Positions 18,305 to 26,213 of a stretch of 64,000 bases of DNA are shown here, one piece after another. A program made the position numbers and the translations under genes. Location of the stretch: the NCBI RefSeq assembly GCF_010731595.1, contig NZ_AP022582.1, positions 4,898,001 to 4,962,000 of the forward strand, written 5' to 3'. The DNA is from Mycobacterium seoulense. Lineage in GTDB: Bacteria; Actinomycetota; Actinomycetes; Mycobacteriales; Mycobacteriaceae. Within the stretch, counting starts at the first letter, position 1. Each line of letters begins with the position of its first letter. A model generated the notes under the pieces. It was given only the letters and a program-made list of their open reading frames with translations, ran no database searches and was not told where the DNA came from.

Positions 18305-18853
18305 GGGCCACCGCCGCATCCAGCCCTCCACCGGGAGCGCCAGGGCGTTGCACAGCGTGCAGATCGTGCGGTACCAGCCGACGGCGGTGAGCAATTCGAT
18401 ACGTTGCTCGTCGTCGAGGTCGCGCCCCAGCGCGCTCCAGGTCGCCTCCGACCACGAGCCGGTGCGCTCCAGTTCGTCCACCGCCTCGATCAGGGTCCGC
18501 TCGCTTGCGCTCCAGCGCGGGTCGGACGCCCCGCCGGTCACCAGCGCGTCGCACTCGTCGTCGCTGACGCCCGCGACCGGGCCCCAGAACGCCGCCTGCC
18601 CGCCCCACTCGTACTCGCAGCCGACCAGCGCGCACGTGCGAAGAATCGCGATCGTCCGCGTCCGCGGCGGCAAAAGCGCTGCGACATAGAGTGATTCGCC
18701 GAGCTTGCGCAGCCGGGTGGCCAGCGCCGGGTGGCGCTGCAGGCAGCGCACCAGCAGCAGCGGCTCATAGCTGCGGTCCGGGTGACCCCAGCTGTTGATT
18801 CCAGTGGCATCTTCCTCGCTCCACGGTGGGGGGAGCGGTGCGACGCGGCTCAC
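18293..18853 (-). CDS. Carboxymuconolactone decarboxylase (AhpD-like) family protein
   Basis: This 186-residue all-helical protein has the CMD pattern: HPALATRLRKLGESLYV, RTRTIAILRTCALVGCEYEWGGQAAFWG (~residues 63-90) and late RIELLTAVGWYRTICTLCNAL. The AhpD CxxC redox pair is absent: the core reads CEYEW. Peroxidase activity by that mechanism is therefore unlikely, and the function is unknown. A similar protein is encoded at 37876-38430. It is convergent with the SDR. Confidence 0.72.
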   Translation of the reverse strand: MSRVAPLPPPWSEEDATGINSWGHPDRSYEPLLLVRCLQRHPALATRLRKLGESLYVAALLPPRTRTIAILRTCALVGCEYEWGGQAAFWGPVAGVSDDECDALVTGGASDPRWSASERTLIEAVDELERTGSWSEATWSALGRDLDDEQRIELLTAVGWYRTICTLCNALALPVEGWMRRWPSGR

Positions 18854-18877
18854 GGATGAGACTGTACGGCGCGCACT

Positions 18878-19285
18878 TCAGGCGGGCAGCGAGAAGACCA
18901 CGCAGTCGTGCAGGCAGCCCCTGGCCGCGCCGGGGGAGTCGGGGTCGGCCTCGCGGTGCAGCAGCGCGCGGGAGGGCACCACCGTGAGGCCAACGGCGTC
19001 CCCGGCTCGGTTCTCCGGGCCCACCTCGGCCGTGCCGTCGACGATCAGCGAATAGCCGCCGGGCTCGGTCGGGGGCCACAGCAGGGTGACGTCGCGGCGC
19101 TGGGCGAGATTCTGCCGGGTGCGGCCGCCGATGAGTCCGACATCGATGGTCGCTCCGCTCAGCCGCGGTTCGACCGTCACGGTGTGCACGCGGTAGTCGT
19201 CGTCCACGGTGACCAGGTAGGCGTACGGGTAGTCGGGGAGGGCGGCGGCGAGCCGCTCGAGGTCCACCTTCTTCTTCGTGCGCAT
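18878..19285 (-). CDS. Pyridoxamine-5'-phosphate-oxidase-like split-barrel protein (Rv0441c type)
   Basis: The 135-residue protein starts [19 protein letters not shown]. Strands [19 protein letters not shown] and [26 protein letters not shown] fit the PNPOx/F420-binding split-barrel fold used by flavin- or F420-dependent reductases. No substrate can be named. It probably corresponds to Rv0441c, which lies between groEL2 and PPE10 in M. tuberculosis. 24 bp separate it from the CMD gene, so cotranscription is possible. Confidence 0.7.
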   Translation of the reverse strand: MRTKKKVDLERLAAALPDYPYAYLVTVDDDYRVHTVTVEPRLSGATIDVGLIGGRTRQNLAQRRDVTLLWPPTEPGGYSLIVDGTAEVGPENRAGDAVGLTVVPSRALLHREADPDSPGAARGCLHDCVVFSLPA

Positions 19286-19315
19286 GGTGCTCCAGGATAG
19301 GGCGGGGCGGGGCCG

Positions 19316-19921
19316 CTACAGCGTGCGCGGAACCCGCGCCGCCGGGAGGCCGAACGTGAGCTGGCCGCTGCTGCTGAAGTGGAAACCGAGGTTCTGCAGG
19401 ACCTGCTGCCAGGGCGCCAGCTTCTCGACGGCCGCCGACGCGTCGGCGTGGTAGCCGTACATCGCCTCCACGTCCGACGCCCACATCTGGTCGTAGGCGG
19501 CCTCGATGTCGGCGATCGCGGGGGTGTTCTGGCCCAGCCAGTTGGTCGCCGACAACGCGTGCGCCAGAGCGCGATTGGCCGCGACCACCGCGGGCTGCAC
19601 CGTGGCCGCCAGCGCCCCCTCGAACGCGGCCGCGACGGCAGACGCCTGGCTGGACACCGCCTCGGCCTGGGCCGCCGCCGCGCTGAGCCAGCTCACGTAG
19701 TGCGTGGCGAGGGCCATCATCGCCGCCGAGGAGGGGCCCTGCCAGGACCCGTTGGCGAGGTTTGACGTGACCGAAGAAAACGACGATGCTGACGACGCCA
19801 AGTCCTCGGCAAGGCCGTCCCAGGCTTCCGCGGCAGCAAGCAGCGGCCCGGCTCCGGGACCCGAATGGATTCGTGCCGAGTTCACTTCTGGCGGCAACCA
19901 CGCAAAATGCGGGCTCGTCAC
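19316..19921 (-). CDS. PPE-family protein consisting of the PPE domain only
   Basis: The 201-residue protein starts MTSPHFAWLPPEVNSARIHSGPG with Pro-Pro-Glu at residues 10-12. The WxG turn GSWQGPSS (~residues 58-65) and the alanine-rich helical hairpin are typical of PPE domains, which pair with PE partners and are exported by ESX type VII systems. Nothing follows the domain: there is no GxxSVPxxW region and no repeat tail, only ~20 residues ending LPAARVPRTL. M. tuberculosis PPE10 at this position is, as remembered, ~487 residues. No PE or ESX gene is adjacent. It may be a natural short form or a decayed gene. Confidence 0.85.
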   Translation of the reverse strand: MTSPHFAWLPPEVNSARIHSGPGAGPLLAAAEAWDGLAEDLASSASSFSSVTSNLANGSWQGPSSAAMMALATHYVSWLSAAAAQAEAVSSQASAVAAAFEGALAATVQPAVVAANRALAHALSATNWLGQNTPAIADIEAAYDQMWASDVEAMYGYHADASAAVEKLAPWQQVLQNLGFHFSSSGQLTFGLPAARVPRTL

Positions 19922-19959
19922 CGGCTTAACTTACCCGGGATTCGGCCGATTTGGTGGCG

Positions 19960-21699
19960 TTATTGCGCGGCTACTGGCCTGGGCCGGCGCCCGCGGACCA
20001 ACTTGCCCGGGCGAGCCTCGGTCGGCACGCCGTTTTCCGCGATCACTTCGCCGGCGACGATGGTCGCGACGTATCCGTCGGCCGTCTGGTCCAGGCGCCG
20101 CCCCCCGGCGGGCAGGTCGTAGCTGATGACCGGCTTGTGCAGCCGCAGCGCGGCGTGATCGATGACGTTGAGGTCGGCCTTGTACCCCACGGCGATGCGG
20201 CCCCGGTCGCCCAGCCCGGCGATGCGGGCCGGCACCGACGTGAGCTCGCGGACGGCCTCCGGCACGGTGAACCGTCCCGACTTGCGGTCGCGTGCCCAAT
20301 GCGCCAGGAAGTACGTCGAATAGCTGGCGTCACAGATCATCCCGTAGTGCGCGCCGCCGTCGCCGAGCCCCAGCACCACGTCCTCGCGGTGCAGCAGCTC
20401 CCCGACGGTGTCCAGCGAGTTGCCCTGCAGGTTGCTGGTGGCCACCAGCAGCATGGCGCGGCCCTCGTCGTCGAGCAGGCGGTCGTAGGCCTCCTCCATC
20501 GGGTCGACCCCGCGGGCGCGGGCCCTGGCGCCGATGCTGGTCGTCGGGTCCGGCTCGTAGTCGGGGGTGTCGCCCAGCGGGAAGATCCAGTCCCACATCT
20601 GCGCCACGTAGAGGATCGGATGACCGACGCCGGGCTTGTCGGCCAGGATGCGCGCGCGCACCTCCGGCTTGCGCATCTCGGCGACCCGCTCGGCCAGCGG
20701 CAGGTGCGCGATCTCCCGGTAGCTGGGGTAGAGCACGAACGGGTTGGCGGACAGTTGCAGCCCGATGATCAACCCGATCGGCCGCGGCAACAGCTGCGCG
20801 GTGATGTCGCCGCCGGCCGCGTTGGCCTTCTCGATCATGGTGATGGCGTCCGGCCACGTCGGGTCGCCGGCGTTGGCGACGACCAGCGTGAAGGTGAGCG
20901 GCAGGCCGACGTCCTCGGCGACGTCGAACACCATCTGCAGCACCGGCTCGTAGCCGCCGGCCGGGATGTCCGGCACGAACTGCAGCAGGCCGCCGCCCCC
21001 GTCGACGACACCGCGGGCGATCTCCTCGATCTCCTCGCGGGCGGCGTCGTAACTGGGGATGGGCGAACCGCTTTCGGTCTTGTGGATCGTCAACCGGGAC
21101 GACGCGAAGCCAAGCGCCCCGACCTCGATCGCCTCCTTCGCCAGCGCCCGCATCCTGGCGAGGTCTTCGGCGGTGGCCGGCTCGCGGTTGGCGCCGCGTT
21201 CGCCCATCACGTAGACGCGCAGCGGGGAGTGCGGCAGGTACGCGGCGACGTCGATGTCCCGCCGGCCGGCGTCCAGCGCGTCCAGGTATTCGGGGAACGT
21301 CTCCCAGGTCCACGGCAGGCCGTCGGTCATGACCACCCCGGGGATGTCCTCGACGCCGGCCATCACGTCGACGAGCACGTCGTGGTCCTCCTGGCGGCAG
21401 GGGGCGAAGCCCACCCCGCAGTTGCCCATCACCACGGTGGTCACGCCGTGCGCGGACGACGGCGTCAGGCGTTCCGACCAGATCGACTGGCCGTCGTAGT
21501 GGGTGTGCAGGTCGACGAAGCCGGGGGTGACCAGCAGCCCGGCGGCGTCGATCTCCCGGTGGGCGTTTTCACCGTTGACGTTGCCCACCGGCCCCACCTT
21601 TTTGATGACGCCGTCCGCTACGGCGACGTCGCCGACGAACGGTTCACCGCCCAGCCCGTCGACGATGGTGCCGTTGCGGATGATGAGGTCGTAGGTCAT
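19960..21699 (-). CDS. N-acyl-D-amino-acid deacylase-like amidohydrolase
   Basis: The 579-residue protein belongs to the amidohydrolase superfamily. It has an N-terminal composite beta domain (IIRNGTIVDGLGGEPFVGDVAV), the metal-binding HTH in TPGFVDLHTHYDGQ (~residues 59-72), the characteristic Cys in VMGNCGVGFAPC and the late GLGDGGAHYGMICD. The D-aminoacylase group hydrolyses N-acyl-D-amino acids or related amides. Mycobacteria encode several such proteins of unproven substrate. The start MTYDLIIRNGTIVDG is standard, and 54 bp separate it from the divergent DinB gene. Confidence 0.85.
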   Translation of the reverse strand: MTYDLIIRNGTIVDGLGGEPFVGDVAVADGVIKKVGPVGNVNGENAHREIDAAGLLVTPGFVDLHTHYDGQSIWSERLTPSSAHGVTTVVMGNCGVGFAPCRQEDHDVLVDVMAGVEDIPGVVMTDGLPWTWETFPEYLDALDAGRRDIDVAAYLPHSPLRVYVMGERGANREPATAEDLARMRALAKEAIEVGALGFASSRLTIHKTESGSPIPSYDAAREEIEEIARGVVDGGGGLLQFVPDIPAGGYEPVLQMVFDVAEDVGLPLTFTLVVANAGDPTWPDAITMIEKANAAGGDITAQLLPRPIGLIIGLQLSANPFVLYPSYREIAHLPLAERVAEMRKPEVRARILADKPGVGHPILYVAQMWDWIFPLGDTPDYEPDPTTSIGARARARGVDPMEEAYDRLLDDEGRAMLLVATSNLQGNSLDTVGELLHREDVVLGLGDGGAHYGMICDASYSTYFLAHWARDRKSGRFTVPEAVRELTSVPARIAGLGDRGRIAVGYKADLNVIDHAALRLHKPVISYDLPAGGRRLDQTADGYVATIVAGEVIAENGVPTEARPGKLVRGRRPRPVAAQ

Positions 21700-21753
21700 C
21701 CAAATAATCTACGACCGCGCCCGCGGGTGGTGCCAGGATCTAGTGTCGCTGGT

Positions 21754-22278
21754 ATGGCCAACACCTCCAGCCCCGACGCCGCCGCCCAGGAACTGCTCCG
21801 CGACGCCTTCACCCGGTTGATCGAACACGTCGACGACATCGCCGACGGGTTGACCGACGAGGTCGCCAACTACCGAGTCACCCCCGACGCCAACAGCATC
21901 GCCTGGCTGATCTGGCACAGCGCCCGGGTGCAGGACATCCAGCTGGCCGACGTGGCCGGCGTCGAGCAGGTGTGGTTGCGCGACGGCTGGGTGGACCGGT
22001 TCGGGCTGGACCTGCCGCGCAACGACACCGGCTACGGGCACGGCCCCGAGCAGGTCGCCAAGGTCAAGGCGCCCGCGGACCTGCTGTCCGGCTACTACCA
22101 CGCGGTGCACAAGCTGACCCTCGAGTACATCGCCGGCGTGACCGACGCCGACCTGGAGCGGGTGGTCGACACCAACTGGGACCCGCCGGTGACGGCCAGC
22201 GCGCGGTTGGTGAGCATCATCGACGACTGCGCCCAGCACCTGGGCCAGGCCGCCTACGTCCGCGGAATCGCCCCCTAG
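21754..22278 (+). CDS. DinB-fold (DUF664-like) protein, Rv0443 type
   Basis: The 174-residue protein starts MANTSSPDAAAQELLRDAFTRLIEH. It has the four-helix DinB/YfiT arrangement with three candidate metal-ligand His: in LIEHVDD, WLIWHSARVQD and DDCAQHLGQAAYVRG. In actinobacteria this superfamily includes mycothiol-dependent enzymes, which makes a mycothiol-linked role plausible but unproven. Length matches Rv0443 (~171). The next gene begins 18 bp later. Confidence 0.78.
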   Translation: MANTSSPDAAAQELLRDAFTRLIEHVDDIADGLTDEVANYRVTPDANSIAWLIWHSARVQDIQLADVAGVEQVWLRDGWVDRFGLDLPRNDTGYGHGPEQVAKVKAPADLLSGYYHAVHKLTLEYIAGVTDADLERVVDTNWDPPVTASARLVSIIDDCAQHLGQAAYVRGIAP

Positions 22279-22296
22279 GGCTTGGGTTCTCGCAGC

Positions 22297-23157
22297 GTGC
22301 GATTCGTGGCCGCGGTCTTGCGGGCGGTGCTGTGGCTGGCCGCGACCGTCGCGCTGGCGGTGGCGGTCCCGGCGGCGTGGCTGCAGTGCAACGTCGTCAG
22401 CGAGGGCGGCTACGCGGCGCTGGCGCAGCGGGCCGCGGGCGATCCCGCGCTGCAGTCCGCCGCGGCCGACGAACTGACCAATCGCGCGATGGCACTCATC
22501 GCGGCCCACAACGGCGGACGCCAGCCCGCGGACGGCGCGCAGCTGCACGAGACCGCCGCCGCGTTCACGGCCGGGCCGGCGTTCCCGGCGCTGTTCGCCC
22601 GGGCGAACCGGGCGGCGCACCGCTGGCTGTTCAGCACCGACGGGGCGGGCGGGTCGTGGGCGATCGACGTGGCCCCGATGCTCGAGGATCCCTCGCTGCA
22701 GCGGATACTGAGCAGCCACAACGTGAAAGCGCCTGCGACCCTGAACGTTCCGCTGACGGCGTCGGCGCCGCGATCGCTGCGGCCCGGGCAACTCGGCCCG
22801 CTTGCCACGTGGGGGCCGTGGGTCGCCATCGGTGCGGTCGGCCTCAGCGTCGGCTGCGCCGTGCTGACGCTGGCCGCCGCGCGCCGCCGCGGCAAGGCGC
22901 TCACCAGCCTCGGCGTCTCCGCGCTGCTGGTCGGCGCCGGCGGATGGGCGGGCATCGAGATCGCCGGCCGCTACGTCGACGCCGCGCTCAACCGCACCAC
23001 CGGCGACATCCGCCGCATCGCCGAGGTGATGGTCGGCCACGCCGAGGCGAGCCTGCACGAGTGGCTCAACCTGACGCTGCTCTGCGGCGCCGCCCTGGTG
23101 ATCGGCGGTGTGGTCGCCGCCATGCTGGGCGGCCTGCGGAAGAAGCCCGCCGGCTAG
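22297..23157 (+). CDS. Conserved membrane protein of unknown function
   Basis: The likely GTG start at 22297 gives 286 residues ([22 protein letters not shown]); a TTG 15 bp upstream is the alternative. There is one N-terminal transmembrane segment, an extracytoplasmic stretch of ~140 residues, then three hydrophobic segments near residues 172-195, 202-222 and 255-278. The C-terminus is KKPAG. I do not recognise the family. It probably shares a transcript with the DinB-fold gene, and its end overlaps the convergent dipZ-like gene by four bases. Confidence 0.7.
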   Translation: MRFVAAVLRAVLWLAATVALAVAVPAAWLQCNVVSEGGYAALAQRAAGDPALQSAAADELTNRAMALIAAHNGGRQPADGAQLHETAAAFTAGPAFPALFARANRAAHRWLFSTDGAGGSWAIDVAPMLEDPSLQRILSSHNVKAPATLNVPLTASAPRSLRPGQLGPLATWGPWVAIGAVGLSVGCAVLTLAAARRRGKALTSLGVSALLVGAGGWAGIEIAGRYVDAALNRTTGDIRRIAEVMVGHAEASLHEWLNLTLLCGAALVIGGVVAAMLGGLRKKPAG

Positions 23158-24824
23158 CCGAAGGTGAACGAAAACACTTGCAGGCCAGGGCTGACCCGCA
23201 TGTCGAGCCGGTCGCTGTGTGCGGCCCCGCCGGCCACGATCTGGTGCAGGGTGGGCGGCCCGCCGATCGGCGTCGCGGTGGTCTTTCCGTCCCGGGCCAC
23301 CGTGAGGGTGCCCGTGCCGCCGACGACGACGTAGACGTCCTTGGCCGTGTAGTTCAGCCGGACGGCGGCGTCGTCGCCGTCGGCGGTGGCGCCTTGGTCG
23401 TCCAGTTTCCACCGGCCGGCCAGCGCGAACCTGTCGCCCCCCAGCTGCGGCGGATAGCCGAACGTGCCGGTCTTGTAATCGCCTGTGCCGCCGTAATTCA
23501 CGGCCCGCTCGACCCCGAGGTAGGTCTCGGGGGTGAGCCTGGTGCGCGGCGTGGTGTCCGGCGAGTGCGTCGGCGCGGGCAGCCGGACGTCGGGGCGGGC
23601 GTCGACGAGCAGCGCGCGGATCAGGTTCTCGGTGCCGTCGTAATCGCCCTCGCCGAACTTCGTGTGCCGGACCGTCCCGCTCGCGTCGATCAGGTATTCG
23701 GCCGGCCAGTAAAGGTTTTGGTAGTTGTTCCACGTGGTGTAGTCGTTGTCCAACGCGATGGGGTAGGTGATGTGCAACGCGGCGGCGCCGCCGGCCACAT
23801 TGGCGGGCACCCGTTCGAAGGCGTACTCCGGGGTGTGCACACCGATGACGACGAGCCCGGCGTCGTGATACCGGTTGTACCAATCGATCACGTGCGCGAT
23901 GGCACGTTGGCAATTGATGCACGAGTATGCCCAGAAGTCGATCAGCACCACCTCGCCGCGCAGCGACGCCAGGTCGAGCGGGGCGCCGCCCGGCGTGTTG
24001 AGCCAGCCCGTGACGCCGCTGACCGCGGGCGCCGGCCCGCACCGCTCGAGGCGCTCCGCGCCGTCGGCGCAGTCGCCCAGCGCGCCGGCGCCCCCGCTGC
24101 CGGCAAGCTGCTGCCGGATCGTGTTGGCGCCGACCGCTTTCTGCATCGCGGCCGTGTAGTCGGGGACCGCGCGTTGCAGCGTCGCGGGCAGGTTGAACAC
24201 CAGCGCCACGGCCAGCACGATCATCGTGACTCCGCCGGCGACCGACACGACGCGCCGGCGCCGGCGGAACGCGCCGACGCGCTCGGCGACACCTCGCCCG
24301 GCCAGCGCGAAAGCCAGCAGCGGCAAGGCGGTGCCGAGGGCGAACGCGGCGGTGAGGATCAGGATGGGCACGCCGATGGACGCGGTGCCGCCCGCGACCA
24401 CGATCGCGGCCAGCACCGGTCCCGCGCACGGCACGTACAGCGCGCCGAGCGTCAAACCCAGCCCGAAACCGCTTCTGCCCGTGCGTAGTTGACGTTGCGG
24501 CAGGCGGGCGAACGGCCGTTCGATCAGGTGTTGCAGGGGCGGGACGATCAGGCCGAGCCCGATCAGCGTCAGCACCACCAGCGCGGCCCAGCGGATCGCG
24601 TCCTGAGGCAGGTGCAGCGCCGACAGGATGGCCGAGCCCGCCAGGGTCACCACGCTGAAGCTGCAGACCAGGCCCGCAATGACCGCGTACGGCCGGCTGG
24701 TGGCGCCGCGCGTCCCGGTGCCGTCCACGCCCGAGAAGAAGACCACCGGAAGCACCGGCAGGATGCATGGCGAGATGCCGGTGATGAGGCCGCCGAGGAA
24801 GCCGATGAGCGCGATGGTGTGCAT
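23154..24824 (-). CDS. DipZ-type CcdA-thioredoxin fusion protein
   Basis: The 556-residue membrane protein is a three-part fusion. Residues ~1-225 are a CcdA/DsbD-like electron carrier with [10 protein letters not shown] (Cys20) and LYVPCAGP as the paired membrane cysteines. Residues ~255-400 are an extracytoplasmic TlpA/thioredoxin domain with active site CINC (Cys302 and Cys305). Residues ~420-556 are a beta-sandwich carbohydrate-binding-like domain. This is the architecture of mycobacterial DipZ (Rv2874), which passes electrons across the membrane to reduce or isomerise exported disulfides. It is divergent from the tetR-mmpS-mmpL unit across a repeat-containing gap. Confidence 0.9.
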   Translation of the reverse strand: MHTIALIGFLGGLITGISPCILPVLPVVFFSGVDGTGTRGATSRPYAVIAGLVCSFSVVTLAGSAILSALHLPQDAIRWAALVVLTLIGLGLIVPPLQHLIERPFARLPQRQLRTGRSGFGLGLTLGALYVPCAGPVLAAIVVAGGTASIGVPILILTAAFALGTALPLLAFALAGRGVAERVGAFRRRRRVVSVAGGVTMIVLAVALVFNLPATLQRAVPDYTAAMQKAVGANTIRQQLAGSGGAGALGDCADGAERLERCGPAPAVSGVTGWLNTPGGAPLDLASLRGEVVLIDFWAYSCINCQRAIAHVIDWYNRYHDAGLVVIGVHTPEYAFERVPANVAGGAAALHITYPIALDNDYTTWNNYQNLYWPAEYLIDASGTVRHTKFGEGDYDGTENLIRALLVDARPDVRLPAPTHSPDTTPRTRLTPETYLGVERAVNYGGTGDYKTGTFGYPPQLGGDRFALAGRWKLDDQGATADGDDAAVRLNYTAKDVYVVVGGTGTLTVARDGKTTATPIGGPPTLHQIVAGGAAHSDRLDMRVSPGLQVFSFTFG

Positions 24825-24870
24825 AGCTACTTACACCTTGTACCTGCCGGAATGGTTCAACTGGCCCGGA

Positions 24871-24916
24871 ACAAATCACATGATGTGCGTTATACAAATC
24901 ACACAATGTGCGTTAC
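24871..24916. promoter_or_regulatory. Two tandem 23-bp operator-like repeats
   Basis: Units at 24871-24893 and 24894-24916 abut exactly and agree at 20 of 23 positions; both begin ACAAATCACA and end ATGTGCGTTA plus one base. Unit 1 contains the palindrome CACATGATGTG, and unit 2 the weaker CACACAATGTG. They lie between the dipZ-like start (24824) and the TetR gene, are AT-rich, and probably bind that TetR protein. Confidence 0.7.
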
Positions 24917-24925
24917 GCTCTGCCG

Positions 24926-25594
24926 GTGGCGCAACTCACCTTCCAGCGCGCCCGCACCGAGGAGAAGAAGCGCCAACGTGCGGAGGCACTCGTGGAAGCC
25001 GCGCGTTCGCTGGCGCTGGAGACCGGCGTCGCGTCCGTCACGCTGACCGCCGTCGCCAGCCGGGCCGGCATTCACTACTCCGCCGTCCGCCGCTACTTCA
25101 GCTCGCACAAGGAAGTCCTCCTGCACCTCTCCGCGGAGGGGTGGGTGCGGTGGTCGAACACCGTGTCGGAGAAGCTGGCCGAACCCGGCCCGAAGTCGCC
25201 CTCGCAAATCGCCGAGACGCTGGCCAACGCCCTGGCCGAGGACCCGTTGTTCTGCGACCTGCTGGCCAACCTGCACCTGCACCTCGAACACGAGGTGGAC
25301 GCCGAGCGGGTGATCGAGGTCAAGCGGATCAGCACCGCCGCCACGCTCTCGCTCGCCGATTCCATCGAGAGCGCGGTGCCGGAGCTCGGCCGCTCGGGGT
25401 CGCTCGACATTTTGTTGGCGGCGTACTCGCTGGCGGCCACCCTGTGGCAGGTCGCCAACCCGCCCGAGCGCCTCACCGACCTCTACGCCGAGGAGCCCGA
25501 AGTGCTTCCCCCGGAGTGGAATCTGGACTTTACTTCCGCCCTGACCCGCCTGCTGACTGCGACGTGCGTCGGTCTCATCGCGGAGAAGGCATGA
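24926..25594 (+). CDS. TetR-family transcriptional regulator
   Basis: A GTG at 24926 (VAQLTFQRARTEEKKRQRAEAL) is preferred over a GTG at 24908 that lies inside the second operator-like repeat; it gives 222 residues. The helix-turn-helix SVTLTAVASRAGIHYSAVRRYFSSHKEVLL lies at residues ~36-65, and the C-terminal ligand domain carries PEWNLDFTSALTRLL. It belongs to the TetR group found beside mmpS-mmpL operons. 70 bp separate it from mmpS, so the three genes are probably one transcript under its own control. Confidence 0.85.
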   Translation: MAQLTFQRARTEEKKRQRAEALVEAARSLALETGVASVTLTAVASRAGIHYSAVRRYFSSHKEVLLHLSAEGWVRWSNTVSEKLAEPGPKSPSQIAETLANALAEDPLFCDLLANLHLHLEHEVDAERVIEVKRISTAATLSLADSIESAVPELGRSGSLDILLAAYSLAATLWQVANPPERLTDLYAEEPEVLPPEWNLDFTSALTRLLTATCVGLIAEKA

Positions 25595-25664
25595 ACAAGG
25601 AGGCCGGGGAGCTGTGGCTTGGCGAACTCCAACCGGTGCAGAGGGGGAAGGACTTGGAGTGCCC

Positions 25665-26213
25665 ATGACGACGACTGAGTCAAGGACCGAGCCGCTGATG
25701 ACGCAGGGCTCCGCCGGCGGGGAGGGCAAAGATGTCGCTCCGCAGCGCGCCACGAAAAAGGGGCTGTTGGGGCGTTTTTGGTTGGTGCTCACGATCGCAG
25801 CCGTCGTCGCGGTGTCGGGATTCGTGGTGTACCGGTTGCACGGCGTCTTCGGCGTTCACAAGGGTTCGTTCGGTGGTGGCACCTCGGGCGAGGTCCTCGA
25901 CCAGTTCAACGCCAAGACGATCACGCTCGAGGTCTGGGGCTCACCGGGCAGCACGGCGACCATCAACTACCTCGACGAAAACTCCCATCCGCAGCAGGCC
26001 GCCAACGTGCCCTTGCCCTGGAGCATCGTATTGAGTTCAACGAAACCCGGCATCCCGGCAAACCTGATCGCGCAAGGCGACGGGAGTTGGATTGCCTGCC
26101 GATTCGTCGTGAACAACCACGACGGGCACGGTGACGTCATCAAGGCTCCGAATCGCTCAGATTCCATCGAAACCGTGAACCCCTTCGTCTACTGCCTGGA
26201 CAAGTCCGCATGA
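25665..26213 (+). CDS. MmpS-family membrane protein
   Basis: The 182-residue protein starts [17 protein letters not shown] cytosolic tail of ~35 residues precedes one transmembrane segment ([19 protein letters not shown]). The periplasmic MmpS domain follows, with [33 protein letters not shown] and the C-terminal [10 protein letters not shown] holding the conserved Cys pair. MmpS proteins partner MmpL transporters in exporting siderophores and lipids. The tail is ~40 residues longer than in MmpS4/5. The stop overlaps mmpL by four bases (ATGA). Confidence 0.92.
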   Translation: MTTTESRTEPLMTQGSAGGEGKDVAPQRATKKGLLGRFWLVLTIAAVVAVSGFVVYRLHGVFGVHKGSFGGGTSGEVLDQFNAKTITLEVWGSPGSTATINYLDENSHPQQAANVPLPWSIVLSSTKPGIPANLIAQGDGSWIACRFVVNNHDGHGDVIKAPNRSDSIETVNPFVYCLDKSA

